NCBI RefSeq assembly: GCF_042661465.1
Contig: NZ_JBHSWE010000001.1
Location: forward strand, 4,340,001-4,404,000
Source of the DNA: Marinobacterium_A aestuariivivens
Lineage (GTDB): Bacteria > Pseudomonadota > Gammaproteobacteria > Pseudomonadales > Balneatricaceae
Length of the DNA: 64,000 nucleotides
Reading direction: 5' to 3'
The notes below the pieces were generated by a model, which had not been told where the DNA came from, did no database searches, and worked only from the letters and a program-made list of their open reading frames with translations. Positions 36,178 through 46,598 of this stretch are shown one piece after another (the stretch's first letter is position 1; the number at the start of each line of letters is the position of its first letter). The position numbers and the translations under genes are program-made.

Positions 36178-36783
36178 TCAGCCCAGTCCGACCTTGATCC
36201 CCAGTGCCATCAGCGTGACGCCGACGGCGCCTTCTATGCGGTGACGAACGCGGGCCAGCCAGGCCTGGATCGCCGGTCGCGTCAGTACCAGCACCACCAG
36301 ACTGAGCCAGCAGAGTTCCACGGTGACCGGTGTCAGGCCGTAGAGTGTCAGCATCGGCCAGCTGTGGTCCTGCTTCAGTACCTGCGAGAACATCGCCAGG
36401 AAGAAGAGCAATACCTTGGGGTTGAACAGGCTGATCATCAGGCCGGCGAAAAAGGCGTGGCGCCGGCCGCTGTCGATTTTGTCGACAGGGTCGGCATGGC
36501 CATTGCGGCTGCTCAGCAGATAGACGACCCCCATATAGAGCAGGTAGGCGCTGCCGAGCCAGCGGATCAGGCCGAACAGCGCCGGCGACTGGCTGATCAG
36601 CGTGGCGATGCCGACCAGCGACAGCGAAGCGTGTACCAGCAGCGCCGTGGCAAGTCCCGCGGCCGTGACAAAGCCGGTTCGGATCCCGCCGCCCAGGGTG
36701 TTGCGCAGCACGATCGCCATGTTGGCGCCGGGAATCATCGCGCCCAGCAGTGTTATGCCGGCAAACAGTAGCCATTCCGTCAT
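36178..36783 (-). CDS. LysE family amino-acid exporter
   Basis: A 201-residue membrane protein with about six helices and the LysE-type N-terminus (FAGITLLGAMIPGANMAIVL), plus GLMISLFNPKVLLFFLAMF. The family exports amino acids (Lys, Thr, homoserine lactones). The substrate is unknown. The ATG at 36783 has GGAGG about 8 bases upstream. It is transcribed towards the tcdA array. Confidence 0.88.
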   Translation of the reverse strand: MTEWLLFAGITLLGAMIPGANMAIVLRNTLGGGIRTGFVTAAGLATALLVHASLSLVGIATLISQSPALFGLIRWLGSAYLLYMGVVYLLSSRNGHADPVDKIDSGRRHAFFAGLMISLFNPKVLLFFLAMFSQVLKQDHSWPMLTLYGLTPVTVELCWLSLVVLVLTRPAIQAWLARVRHRIEGAVGVTLMALGIKVGLG

Positions 36784-36874
36784 TGGAGGTCTCCGCTCTC
36801 GGGTGAAGTTGGGTAGGTTGGGTGAAGCGGCGTCATGTGCCGTCGTTTCAGGGTCCTTCGGTGCCATGTGGCCG

Positions 36875-37005
36875 CGTAACCCAACATCGGTGCCATCTGA
36901 GGCCAATCGATCGGGAATGCGATCGATACGATGGGTTTCGCGATGCCCATATCACCCGGGGGAACATTAAAGTAGATGCCAGCGCATCGCTGTACCCATC
37001 CTACG
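36875..37005. repeat. REP-like element group (CCCAACATCGG ... CCCATCCTACG)
   Basis: Contains CGTAACCCAACATCGGTGCC, an inner GATCGGGAATGCGATC hairpin, GATGGGTTTCGCGATGCCC, and CATCGCTGTACCCATCCTAC. These are alternating arms of the same repeat family as 26947-26990. It fills most of the gap between the LysE and LysR genes. Confidence 0.55.
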
Positions 37006-37020
37006 AATCTGTGGGCCAGT

Positions 37021-38001
37021 CTAGGGTGTCGATTGCTTGAGGCCCAATCCCGAATGCTGATGCAGGTTATAAGCTAAGGTTATGACCTGTCCGGGAGAAG
37101 GGGAGGCCTTGAGGACGTCGTAGAAGTGGTTGCGCAGGTAACGATGGGCGGCATCGTGCTGCTGGCGCTGATGCCAGATCAGGGAGTACTGGACACGCGG
37201 GACCTCGAACGGTAGCGGCCGCTGCTCCAGGTTGTGCAGCTCGCGCAGGTTGCGGGCCATGTGCGTCGGCAGTGTCAGCAGGCAGTCGCTGCTGGCACAG
37301 AAGGCCAGTGCGGAGTGGAAGAAGGGTACCGTAATATGGATGGAGCGGTGTCGACCCTGCGCCGCCAGTGCGCTGTCGAGCGGGCGGTTCTTGTCGCCGC
37401 CGCCGCTGATGCTGATATGATCCGCGGCCGTGTAGTCGTCGAGATCGAGAGCCTCTTTTGCCAGCAGCGGGTGACCGGCGCGCAGCAGACAGGCGTAATC
37501 GTCCTGGCCTATTTCGCGGCCGTGGATGTCGTCGTACAACGCGTCCAGGATGCAGGCCGCCAGATCCAGGCGGCCTTCGCGCAGTTCCGTGATCATCGTC
37601 GGCTCCCAGAGGTGGAAGTGCAGCTGCAGTCCGGGCGCGCAGCGGTAGAGCCTCTCGACCAGCGGGGGCAGTATGTGCTCGGAGATGTAATCGGTGATGG
37701 CGATATTGAAGCGGCCCGTGAACAGCGAGGGGTCGAACTGGCTCGGCACCAGGAAGCTTTCTATCTGCAGCAGCAGTGGCGGCAGCTGGCCGGTCAGTGC
37801 TTCGCCCCTTGGCGTCAGTTGCATCTCGTTGCCAACCCTGACCAGCAGTGGGTCTCCCAGCAGTTCGCGCAGCTGGGCCAGGCTGCGGCTCATGGCCGGC
37901 TGGGTGACATGGAGTGCCCGTGCCGCCTGGCTGACACTGCGGGTGCGCAGCAGCTGATAGAGGGCGGGCAAAAGGTTCAGGTTGACGCGTGAGAGTTCCA
38001 T
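37021..38001 (-). CDS. LysR family transcriptional regulator
   Basis: A 326-residue regulator. The N-terminal winged HTH reads ALYQLLRTRSVSQAARALHV then TQPAMSRSLAQLRELLGDPL. A NodD-like type 2 periplasmic-binding-fold effector domain follows (about 95-300). The target genes and ligand are unknown. It has no divergent partner at its 5' end that is clearly linked; the next gene starts 260 bases away on the other strand. Confidence 0.88.
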   Translation of the reverse strand: MELSRVNLNLLPALYQLLRTRSVSQAARALHVTQPAMSRSLAQLRELLGDPLLVRVGNEMQLTPRGEALTGQLPPLLLQIESFLVPSQFDPSLFTGRFNIAITDYISEHILPPLVERLYRCAPGLQLHFHLWEPTMITELREGRLDLAACILDALYDDIHGREIGQDDYACLLRAGHPLLAKEALDLDDYTAADHISISGGGDKNRPLDSALAAQGRHRSIHITVPFFHSALAFCASSDCLLTLPTHMARNLRELHNLEQRPLPFEVPRVQYSLIWHQRQQHDAAHRYLRNHFYDVLKASPSPGQVITLAYNLHQHSGLGLKQSTP

Positions 38002-38260
38002 CGCGTAAAGATATCAGTATTGGTTATGGCTGTGAATTTGTCTGTGATTGGAGACATTTCTGAGGATACAATCGGCTGCAAGCGAAAATGAAGCACCCCG
38101 GTCTATACTTACCGGGCCGGTAGCGGCGGCTCGCGGCATGGCGGCTGCCGGCCCGGGTCCGAAGTCGGCGATCTGCCAAGAACCGGCAGGCAGCATGGAG
38201 GCAACGCAGTGACAATGGCGTTTTACCGGCGGGCGCCCGGCGACCGCATGGAGTTGAAGA

Positions 38261-39264
38261 GTGCATTCTGATCGGCGCAAAAATACCTCGCCACAGGCGC
38301 AGCCGGCCGACGTCTCGCCGGATACGGGGCTCGACCGGGGTTTCGGGCAAATGCTGCAACAGGCGGCCATCTCTTCGGAACTCATCGCCGAACTGTCGGT
38401 GGAGCGCGATGCCGGGGCCGTTTCGCTTCTGGAAGAGGCGCTGCTGCAGCGCTGGCCCGTTGAGGGTTATGGCGACATCATCCGTAATCCTGCCGCCGGG
38501 CTGCACGCGCTGGAGGCGGACTACGGTCGCTTTGTCGCCGACGCCGAAGTGCTGGTGCGGGACCTCGCGCAGTTCGACATCGCCGAAGTCATTGACATCC
38601 GGTTTCCGGTGGGGGTGCGGCTCGAATGGTCGCGCTTCGAGCATTCGGACCTGATGCTCGGTCAGCTTTGGCTGGCGGAGGCGCGCATGCTCGAGTGGCT
38701 CTGTGACGAGGCCGCGCGTGTCGAGTCCCTCTGCCGTCTCGCCCGTCCCTATGCACTCGCCAGAACTGCCCTGGAGATGGAGGCCGCGACCGGCCAGACC
38801 CGGCGGCCGCAGCCGCCTCCGGTGATCTTTACGGTTATCTGCTGAAGCTGTTCGGTCGCGCCTGGAACCTCAAGGGGATCAGGCCCTGGGCCGAGCCGCA
38901 GCTGGCGGGCAAGGGGATGAGTCCCCTGTTGCTGGCGGGCGCGGCGCCGCGGCTGACGGTCGGCACCAGCGTGCCGAGCCAGGTGTTTCGTACCCTGGGA
39001 TTCAGTGCCCGACGGGCGACGGCCGCCCAGCTGAGGGCTGTCGCCCAGTTGCTCTATGATCATCGGCGTCTGGAGCCCGAGCAGTATTCGCTGCTCTGTC
39101 ACGCGGAATGGTTGCTGCCGGCCACGGAGGCTGCGCTGGCGCAGGACTGGATCGAGCGTTTCGGCGAGCTGCTGGCCGAACTCTGGATTCGCGGCGATCG
39201 CGGCAGCTGGGTCGAAAGTACCCTGAACCTGCTCAAGCGGGCGGAGGCCGGCAGGCTGTCCTGA
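38261..39264 (+). CDS. Unknown protein upstream of the orphan TAXI gene, one frameshift
   Basis: About 334 residues after bridging one missing base near 38806-38812 (TGQTRR then AASGDLYGYLLKLFGRAWNL in the next frame). It has no signal peptide or membrane segment that I can see. It is leucine-rich, acidic and mostly helical, with motifs LEEALLQRWPVEGYGDIIRN and FRTLGFSARRATAAQLRAVA. I do not recognise the family. It ends 79 bases before an orphan TAXI binding protein on the same strand and may share its transcript. Confidence 0.55.
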
Positions 39265-39343
39265 TCCGCATGGCCGGGTTATCCTTCGTACCTATCAATG
39301 TCCCTGCCGGCCGTGCCGGCCTCTCGCAACCGGTATCCTGTCT

Positions 39344-40332
39344 ATGCTGTTACATCGCGTTGCACCGGGCGTGCGCCTGGTACTCGGGCTGGCGCTGGTT
39401 CTGGCGCTGTCGGGTGCCGTATCCAGTGCGCAGGCCCGGCAGTTCGTGACCCTCGGGACCGGCGGCGTCACCGGTGTCTACTATCCTGCCGGCGGCGCCA
39501 TCTGTCGACTGGTAAACGCGGACCGCAGCCGTCACGGTCTTCGCTGCTCGGTCGAAAGCACCGCCGGCTCCATCTACAACCTGGAGGCGGTGGCGGCCGG
39601 AGAGCTGGACCTGGGGATCGCCCAGGCCGACTGGATCTATGGCTTCAGCCACCGGTCGGATGCCGGGATGCCCGCATCGTCGCCGCCGCTGCGCTCGCTT
39701 TTCTCGCTCTATCCGGAGCTCTTCACCGTCGTGGTCAGGGCTTCATCGGATATCCATCGCTTCGAGGATGTATTGGGTCGGCGGGTGAGCGTCGGGCGTG
39801 TCGGCTCCGGTCAGCGTGCGACGCTGGAGCTTTTGCTGGCCCTTCAGGGGCGCGGGCTGGAGCACTTTGCGGCGGCTCTTGAGATGGATCCGGCGATGCA
39901 GGCGGAAGCGCTGTGCAGCGGCGAGATCGACGTCATGCTCTATATGCTGGGGCACCCCAGCGGTGCGATGAAAGAGGTCACCCGCAGCTGCGACGCGCGC
40001 ATCATTCCGGTCGAGGGGAGGTGCGTGAGGCCCTGTTGCAGGCCAGTCCCGTCTACGAGCCGATGACCATCAGGGCCGGGACCTATCCCGGGCAGAACCG
40101 GGATATCGCCACCTTCGGCGTTCATGCCACTTTCTTTGCCCGGGCCGACCTGCCGGACGAGATCGCCCATGCGATCGTGCAGTCGCTGTTCGAGGATTTC
40201 GACCGCTTCCGGCGGCTGCACCCGGCGTTCCGTGATCTGGATCCGCTGACAATGGTTGGCGGGCCTTTCCCGGTGCCGCTGCACCCGGGGGCGCTGCGTT
40301 ATTACCGCGAACGCGGACTGACCGGCTTCTGA
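39344..40332 (+). CDS. Orphan TAXI-family substrate-binding protein, one frameshift
   Basis: About 329 residues after bridging a missing base in the G4 run at 40015-40018. It has a signal peptide (about 1-31, ending AQA) and the TAXI signature TLGTGGVTGVYYPAGGAICR, then GELDLGIAQADWIYGF, RVSVGRVGSGQRAT and DRFRRLHPAFRDLDP. It closely parallels the second TAXI protein at 42264 but has no permease of its own next to it. It is convergent with the histidine kinase gene, 5 bases apart, which suggests a sensing role. Confidence 0.85.
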
Positions 40333-40337
40333 GTCAC

Positions 40338-41920
40338 TCAGGTTTCGTGCAGCGGAATTTCGATCTCGAAGCAGGCGCCCTCCGGCCAGTCCGTGCGACA
40401 GCGAATGCTGCCGTGCAGCAGTTGCGTGACCAGGTTGTAGACGATATGCATGCCCAGGCCGCTGCAGCCCTGGTGGCGCCGGGTCGTCACGAAGGGCTGG
40501 AACAGCCGGTGCCTGACCTCGGCGGCGATGCCGCTGCCATTGTCGCTGTAACGCAGCAGCAGGGCGTCAGGCGCCGGCGAGACCTCGATCCGGATGCGGC
40601 CGTCCGGCCGCGAGTCGAATCCGTGGATCAGCGAATTGAGCACCAGGTTGGTCATGATCTGGTAAAAGGCGCCGGGATAGCTGTTCAGCGTCAGGTCGGA
40701 CGGGCAGAGGATGCTGATCTCCGGCGCCTGCTGGCGCAGGCGCGGGCGCAGTGACAGCAGAATTTCCTCCAGGTACTGGTGCAGATTGAACGGCCGGCGC
40801 TCCTCGCTGGACTGGTCCACCGATACCTGCTTGAAAGCCCTGATCAGCTGTGCGGCCCGCTCCAGGTTCTGGCGGATCAGTTGGCTGCTTTCCAGCGCGT
40901 TGGCGGTAAAGTCGCGCGCGCCATCACCGCCGTCCGCCATCGCGGCGTGCTTCTGCGCCTCCTGTTCCAGGTAGGATGCCGCGGTATAGCCGATGCCCAG
41001 CGGCGTGCTGATTTCATGGGCGACGCCGGCCACCAGTCCGCCGATGGCCGCCATCTTCTCCGATTCGATCAGCTGTGCCTGGGTGGCCCGGAGCCGTTCG
41101 AGGGTTCGGTTCAGTGTCTCGTTGGACTGCTCGAGCTCACGGGTGCGCTGGCTGACGCGAGCCTCGAGCTCGCGGTTCAGATCGGCCAGTTCGGACTCCG
41201 CGCGCGCCCGGCGGACGATCGACTCGCGCAGATTGCAGCGCATGTTCTCCAGTGCGGTCACGACCTTGCCGAGCTCGTCCAGCCTGCGCCGGGGCCGCGC
41301 CCAAGCGCGAGGGGGCGGTCGAGATTGTCCAGGTGCAGGGTGCTGGCGTAGCGCGCAAGGGTGCTCAGGTGCTGGGTGACCAGATACCAGAACAGGTAGA
41401 GGATGAAGGTCGAGACCAGGAAGGTCTTGACGCCCTGGGATGCCAGGATCACCAGTACCCGTTCCCGCAGGCGCCGATAGACGCCATCCAGACTGATCAC
41501 GATCTGCAGGTCGCCGAGAGGGTAGAGCTGGCCCTCCGGCGTCCGGTGCTCGAGGCTGTAGTGGCGGGTGACCAGGCGGCTGTCCGGGGCAGGGGCCGTG
41601 CCCGCCTCGAAGGTTTCGTCGAAACGGGTTGCCAGGCGCAGGTAGTCGACGTCCGGCAGTTGTTTCAGTCCGTCGAGCTGGAGCTGTACCTGGACCGGAT
41701 CGATGACCCAGAGGCTGTTCGACAGGCTCTGCAGCGAACTGGCCTCGATCTGTCCGATGCGGCTGTCGATCCGGGAGAGGTCGTAGCGGTAGTCGAGGTA
41801 GAGCTGCAGGGCGGTGGCTGTCAGTGTGATCGCCGAGCTGCACAGCAGGATCAGTGCGACCAGTCGCATCGCCAGCGGATTATCCTGTCGGTAGTGGTTC
41901 AGCCGGGATAGCCAGTTCAT
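40338..41920 (-). CDS. Membrane sensor histidine kinase, one frameshift
   Basis: About 527 residues after bridging a missing base in the run at 41291-41294. Order: transmembrane segment (about 17-37), periplasmic domain (38-150), second transmembrane segment (FLVSTFILYLFWYLVTQHL), HAMP-like linker, coiled coil (RVSQRTRELEQSNETLNRT), H-box GGLVAGVAHEISTPLG, then HATPase with N-box QIMTNLVLNSLIHGF, DNGSGI and GLGMHIVYNLV. No cognate response regulator is adjacent. It lies between two TAXI binding proteins, one of which may present the ligand to its periplasmic domain (inference). Confidence 0.87.
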
Positions 41921-42263
41921 CGGGTCTCTGTCTCGCTCTCTGTCTTGCGTCTTCACCTTGATCGGCGATTGAATCGCTCGCTTGATTTTACCCTCTGCGC
42001 TGTCCGTGCCTATGCTGTATTCAAGCATTCGCTCGGGCTATGGCCATGACAGGGACGACTTTGGCACGCAAGGATACAACTATGGCGCGCAAGGGGTCAT
42101 CCAATTCTGTCGGCTTGATTAAGCTTCTTGGCGATTCGGGATTTTCCGGTCCACCGGCGATTCGGCCGGCGGCGGACCCCGGTACCGGGTGGATGCCGAC
42201 CCTCTCTTCCGGCCGGCTTCAGGCCGAAGTCGGTATCCCATGGAGAATAACAAGGGAAAGACA
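41921..42263. other. Gap between histidine kinase and TAXI-TRAP operon
   Basis: About 340 bases holding the divergent promoters of the kinase and the TRAP operon. I find no convincing -35/-10 or operator. TGGCACGCAAGGATAC near 42051 resembles a -24 box but lacks the -12 GC at the right distance. Confidence 0.35.
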
Positions 42264-43250
42264 ATGATGATGAATCTCAAGAAAGCCTTTACCGCTTCCG
42301 TGTTCAGCGCCGGCGTTATGCTGGCTTCGGCCGGGCAGAGCGTATCCGCGGCCGAGCAGACCTACGTCACCATCGGCACCGGCGGTCAGACCGGGGTCTA
42401 CTATGTCGTCGGTCAGTCGATCTGCCGACTGGTGAACCGCGGCACCGAGGAGCACGGTATCAAGTGCACCGCGCCGTCGACCGGTGGTTCCGTGGCCAAC
42501 CTCAACGCCATCCGCGAAGGCAACCAGGATATGGGTGTTGCCCAGTCCGACTGGCAGTATCACGCCTATAACGGCACCGACAAGTTCGCCGAACAGGGGC
42601 CCAACCCTGAACTGCGGGCGGTGTTCTCGGTTCATCCCGAGCCCTTCACCGTGGTGGCACGCGCGGACTCCGGCATCAAGGTGTTCGACGACCTCAAGGG
42701 CAAGCGCGTCAATGTCGGCAACCCGGGTTCCGGCCAGCGCGGCACCATGGAAGTTCTGATGGAGCGCAAGGGCTGGACCCTGGACGACTTCAAGCTGGCG
42801 TCCGAGCTCAAGTCCTCGGAGCAGTCCCAGGCGCTCTGCGACAACAAGGTCGATGCCATCATCTTCACCGCCGGCCATCCCAACGGTTCGATCAAGGAGG
42901 CGACCACCTCCTGCGAGGCGATCCTGGTGCCGGTCGAAGGGGCTGAAGTCGATACCCTGATCTCCGAGAACGCCTACTATGCCAAGGCCGTTATTCCGGG
43001 CGGCATGTACAACGGTACCGACAGCGATACCGCGACCTTCGGTGTCGGCGCGACCTTCGTCTCCTCGACCAAGGCCGATCCGGACGTCATCTACCAGGTG
43101 GTCAAGGCGGTGTTCGACAACTTCGACCGCTTCAAGAAGTTGCATCCGGCATTCGAAAACCTGGATCCGGCGCTGATGATCAAGAACAACCTTTCGGCAC
43201 CGCTGCACGAAGGCGCCGCTCGCTACTACAAGGAACAGGGCTGGATGTAA
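42264..43250 (+). CDS. TAXI-family TRAP substrate-binding protein
   Basis: A 328-residue secreted protein with a signal peptide ending SVSA. Its TAXI signature is TIGTGGQTGVYYVVGQSICR, followed by NQDMGVAQSDWQYHAYNGTD, NVGNPGSGQRGT and FDRFKKLHPAFENLDPAL. It binds the substrate of the downstream fused TRAP permease; several characterised TAXI proteins bind glutamate or 2-oxoglutarate-like acids. The first of three consecutive ATGs is chosen because of the AAGGGA site. Confidence 0.92.
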   Translation: MMMNLKKAFTASVFSAGVMLASAGQSVSAAEQTYVTIGTGGQTGVYYVVGQSICRLVNRGTEEHGIKCTAPSTGGSVANLNAIREGNQDMGVAQSDWQYHAYNGTDKFAEQGPNPELRAVFSVHPEPFTVVARADSGIKVFDDLKGKRVNVGNPGSGQRGTMEVLMERKGWTLDDFKLASELKSSEQSQALCDNKVDAIIFTAGHPNGSIKEATTSCEAILVPVEGAEVDTLISENAYYAKAVIPGGMYNGTDSDTATFGVGATFVSSTKADPDVIYQVVKAVFDNFDRFKKLHPAFENLDPALMIKNNLSAPLHEGAARYYKEQGWM

Positions 43251-43397
43251 TCCGGACCGGGGGCGGGGACCTGGCGGCTGCGCAGGGTCCCGCTTGCTGC
43301 CCCACCCGGGAACGGACTGCCACTGGCGGTTCGTTCCGTCGTTTGCAACTGACAGTTTTTTTGTACAGCGGGGCGCAGCCTGATGACCGGAGGTCCC

Positions 43398-46022
43398 ATG
43401 AGTGACCCAGTAAAAGAATCGAAAACCTACAACGACGCGGATCTGCAGGATCTGGTCGATGCCACCGACAGCGGTGCGCGCAACCCGTCCGGATTCCAGA
43501 AAGTCCTGCTGCTCGGCACGGCGCTGTGCTGGTCGCTGTTCCAGCTCTGGATCGCCTCGCCGCTGCCCTTCTACGACTGGCCGCTGATCGGCAGTTTCGG
43601 GGTCTTCAACGACACCGAGGCGCGCTCCATTCACCTCGCTTTTGCCGTCTTTCTGTCGTTCATGGCCTATCCGGCCTTCGGTGGTTCGCCCCGTGACCGG
43701 GTGCCCGTCATCGACCTGATCCTGGCACTGGCCGGCGCCTTCTCGGCGGCCTATCTGTTCATCTTCTACGAATCGCTGTCGGGACGTCCCGGCGCCCCGA
43801 TCATGCAGGACCTGATTGTCGCCAGCATCGGCGGCGTGCTGTTGCTCGAGGCGACCCGTCGTGCCCTCGGGCCACCGCTGGTGATCGTCGCGCTGGTGTT
43901 CCTGATCTACACCTTTGCCGGTCCCTACATGCCCGAGATCATCGCCCACAAGGGCGCGGGACTGGACCAGGTGGTCAACCACCAGTGGATCACCACCGAA
44001 GGGGTATTCGGCATCGCCCTCGGCGTATCCACCAGTTTCGTGTTTCTGTTCGTGCTGTTCGGCGCCCTGCTCGACAAGGCCGGGGCCGGCAACTATTTCA
44101 TCAAGGTGGCCTTTTCACTGCTCGGTCACATGCGCGGCGGCCCGGCCAAGGCGGCCGTAGTGTCGTCCGGCATGACCGGGCTGATTTCCGGATCCTCCAT
44201 CGCCAACGTGGTGACCACCGGCACCTTTACGGTGCCGATGATGAAAAGGGTCGGTTTCAGTGCCGAGAAAGCCGGTGCCGTCGAGGTCGCTTCGTCGGTC
44301 AACGGCCAGATCATGCCGCCGGTCATGGGCGCCGCAGCCTTCCTGATGGTGGAATACGTCGGCCTGTCCTATGTCGAGGTCATCAAGCACGCCTTTCTGC
44401 CGGCGCTGATCTCCTATATCGCGCTGGTCTATATCGTTCACCTCGAGGCCCTGAAGCAGGGCATGCAGGGGCTGCCGCGCCGTGGTGTGGTCAAACCCTG
44501 GCTGGCCCGTCTCACCGGCGCGCTGTTCGGTTTCCTGGCCACGGCAGTGGTCGCGCTCGCGGTCTATTACGGCATCGGCTGGATCAAGCCGCTGCTGGGC
44601 GATGCCGCCAGCCTGGTGATCGCCGTACTGTTGTTTATCGTCTACGTCGGCCTGATCCGCTTCGCGGCGCGCTACCCGGAGCTGGAGCTGGACGATCCTG
44701 AATCCGAGGTGGTCGAGTTGCCGGAGACCGGTCCCACGGTGAAATCCGGTCTGCATTACATCCTGCCAGTGGTGGTGCTGGTCTGGTGCCTGATGGTCGA
44801 GCGCCTCTCTCCCGGGCTGTCGGCGTTCTGGGCGACGGTGCTGATGATGGTGATTCTCGTCACCCAGCGGCCGTTGTTCGCGCTGTTCCGCGGCCGGGGT
44901 AGCCTCGGTGCCGAATGCCGTCTCGGCTTCGAGCAGCTTGTGGATGGCCTGATCGCTGGCGCCCGCAACATGATCGGCATCGGTATCGCGACCGCGACCG
45001 CCGGCATCATTGTCGGCGCCGTGTCCCAGACCGGCGTCGGTTCGGTGCTGGCGGACCTGGTCGAGGTGCTGTCGTTCGGCAATCTGCTGCTGATGCTGCT
45101 GCTGACCGCGGTGCTGAGCCTGATCCTCGGCATGGGCCTGCCCACCACGGCCAATTACATCGTGGTGTCGTCGCTGCTGGCGCCGGTCATCGTCACCCTG
45201 GGACAGGAGTCGGGGCTGATCGTGCCGCTGATCGCGGTACACCTGTTCGTGTTCTATTTCGGCATCATGGCGGACGTCACGCCGCCGGTCGGCCTGGCCT
45301 CCTTCGCGGCGGCGGCGGTGTCCGGGGGCGATCCGATCCGTACCGGCTTCGTCGCGTTCTTCTACAGCCTGCGCACCGCGATTCTGCCGTTCCTGTTCAT
45401 TTTCAACACCGATCTGCTGCTGATCAACGTCGACTGGTGGCACGGCATCGCCGTGTTCGTGATCTCGACCATCGGCATCCTGCTGTTCACGGCGGCCAGC
45501 CAGGGCTATTTCCTGGTGCGCAGCCGCCTGTACGAATCGGCGTTGCTGCTGGTTATCGCCTTTTCGCTGTTCCGGCCGGGATTCTGGATGGATCAGATCG
45601 TCGAGCCCTATCAGGCCCGCGGCGGTGAGGCACTGCTCGACGGCTCTGTCGATATTCCGGCAGGCGCCCAGGTCCGGCTGCACATCATCGGCGAGGATGC
45701 GATCGGCAATCCGCGCGAGTTCGTGACCCTGCTGACCCTCGGTGAAGGCGACACTACCCGCGAACGACTGGTGGAGGCCGGCGCCGAGCTGATGGATGAC
45801 AACGGCAAGGCGCTGGTGGACATGGTGACCTTCGACAGCGCGGCCGAGCGTGCCGGGCTGATGTTCGATCAGGTGATCGCCCAGGTCGAGGTTCCGCAGA
45901 GCCAGCCGCCCAAGGAGCTGATCTTCATTCCGGCACTGCTGCTGCTGGTGCCGCTGGTGCTGATACAGCGCCGTCGACGCACCACCGAAGCGGCGGCGTC
46001 CGGCACCACGGCCCGGGCCTGA
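43398..46022 (+). CDS. TRAP transporter fused permease (DctQM-like, TAXI type)
   Basis: An 874-residue membrane protein with about 18 hydrophobic segments. A 4-helix DctQ-like part (about 35-160) is fused to a DctM-like 12-helix part with GSSIANVVTTGTFTVPMMKR, SVNGQIMPPVMGAAAFLM and LGMGLPTTANYIV. A C-terminal soluble extension (about 740-850) contains SVDIPAGAQVRLHIIGEDAI. Fused permeases are the rule for TAXI-TRAP systems. It uses an ion gradient to import the ligand captured by the binding protein. A strong GGAGG lies 4-5 bases before the ATG. Confidence 0.93.
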   Translation: MSDPVKESKTYNDADLQDLVDATDSGARNPSGFQKVLLLGTALCWSLFQLWIASPLPFYDWPLIGSFGVFNDTEARSIHLAFAVFLSFMAYPAFGGSPRDRVPVIDLILALAGAFSAAYLFIFYESLSGRPGAPIMQDLIVASIGGVLLLEATRRALGPPLVIVALVFLIYTFAGPYMPEIIAHKGAGLDQVVNHQWITTEGVFGIALGVSTSFVFLFVLFGALLDKAGAGNYFIKVAFSLLGHMRGGPAKAAVVSSGMTGLISGSSIANVVTTGTFTVPMMKRVGFSAEKAGAVEVASSVNGQIMPPVMGAAAFLMVEYVGLSYVEVIKHAFLPALISYIALVYIVHLEALKQGMQGLPRRGVVKPWLARLTGALFGFLATAVVALAVYYGIGWIKPLLGDAASLVIAVLLFIVYVGLIRFAARYPELELDDPESEVVELPETGPTVKSGLHYILPVVVLVWCLMVERLSPGLSAFWATVLMMVILVTQRPLFALFRGRGSLGAECRLGFEQLVDGLIAGARNMIGIGIATATAGIIVGAVSQTGVGSVLADLVEVLSFGNLLLMLLLTAVLSLILGMGLPTTANYIVVSSLLAPVIVTLGQESGLIVPLIAVHLFVFYFGIMADVTPPVGLASFAAAAVSGGDPIRTGFVAFFYSLRTAILPFLFIFNTDLLLINVDWWHGIAVFVISTIGILLFTAASQGYFLVRSRLYESALLLVIAFSLFRPGFWMDQIVEPYQARGGEALLDGSVDIPAGAQVRLHIIGEDAIGNPREFVTLLTLGEGDTTRERLVEAGAELMDDNGKALVDMVTFDSAAERAGLMFDQVIAQVEVPQSQPPKELIFIPALLLLVPLVLIQRRRRTTEAAASGTTARA

Positions 46023-46027
46023 GAACC

Positions 46028-46047
46028 GGCCACCCTTCGGGGTGGCC
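46028..46047. terminator. Hairpin between TRAP permease and universal stress gene
   Basis: GGCCACCC-TTCG-GGGTGGCC type stem-loop directly after the permease stop, without a T-run. It could be an mRNA stabiliser or a weak pause site rather than a terminator. Confidence 0.4.
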
Positions 46048-46086
46048 CCGATTTGACGCCGGCCAGGTGCCGGCCAAGGACACGAG

Positions 46087-46536
46087 ATGTTCAAGACGAT
46101 ACTGATACCCGTAGATCTCGAGGAGCCCGGTTTTTCCCGCCCGGCGATCGAGGTGGCGCTGCGCGAGCTGGACCGCGATGGCGGCAAGCTGCATCTGATG
46201 ACGGTGATTCCGGGGTTCGCCTCGCCGCTGGTGGCGTCCTATTTCGATCCGGCGGCGGTGCAAAAGGCCCATCAGGCCGTGGACCAGCATCTGGTCGAGT
46301 TCGCCCGTCGGGAATTGCCCGACGACATCCAGTACGACCTGTCGGTGCATCAGGGGCATCCGGCCGAACGGATCGTCAAGCAGTCGAAAAAGGTCCACGC
46401 CGATCTGATCATCATGTCCGCCCATCACCGGGGACGTCTGGACAGCGCACTGCTGGGCTCCAATTCGGCGCGTGTCGTGGAGCGGGCCAAGTGCTCGGTT
46501 CTGATTCTCCGGCGCTGGGACGAGCCCGAAAACTAG
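46087..46536 (+). CDS. Universal stress protein (UspA family), TRAP-associated
   Basis: A 149-residue alpha/beta nucleotide-binding protein. It starts MFKTILIPVDLEEPGFSRPA and has the ATP-binding region SAHHRGRLDSALLGSNSARV followed by a VLILR strand. Such small Usp proteins often sit in TRAP operons (the TeaD example binds ATP and controls the TeaABC transporter). It lies 64 bases after the permease, so a regulatory role on this transporter is likely. Confidence 0.9.
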   Translation: MFKTILIPVDLEEPGFSRPAIEVALRELDRDGGKLHLMTVIPGFASPLVASYFDPAAVQKAHQAVDQHLVEFARRELPDDIQYDLSVHQGHPAERIVKQSKKVHADLIIMSAHHRGRLDSALLGSNSARVVERAKCSVLILRRWDEPEN

Positions 46537-46598
46537 GGTTTCCCCGAGCAGTACCCGCAATCCCAAACACTGGATGACAGGAGTCCGGCTCCGGCCGC

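Noticed and set aside
42051..42070. Sigma-54 promoter upstream of the TAXI-TRAP operon
   Set aside because: A -24-like TGGCACG is present, but no GC lies 10 bases after the GG.
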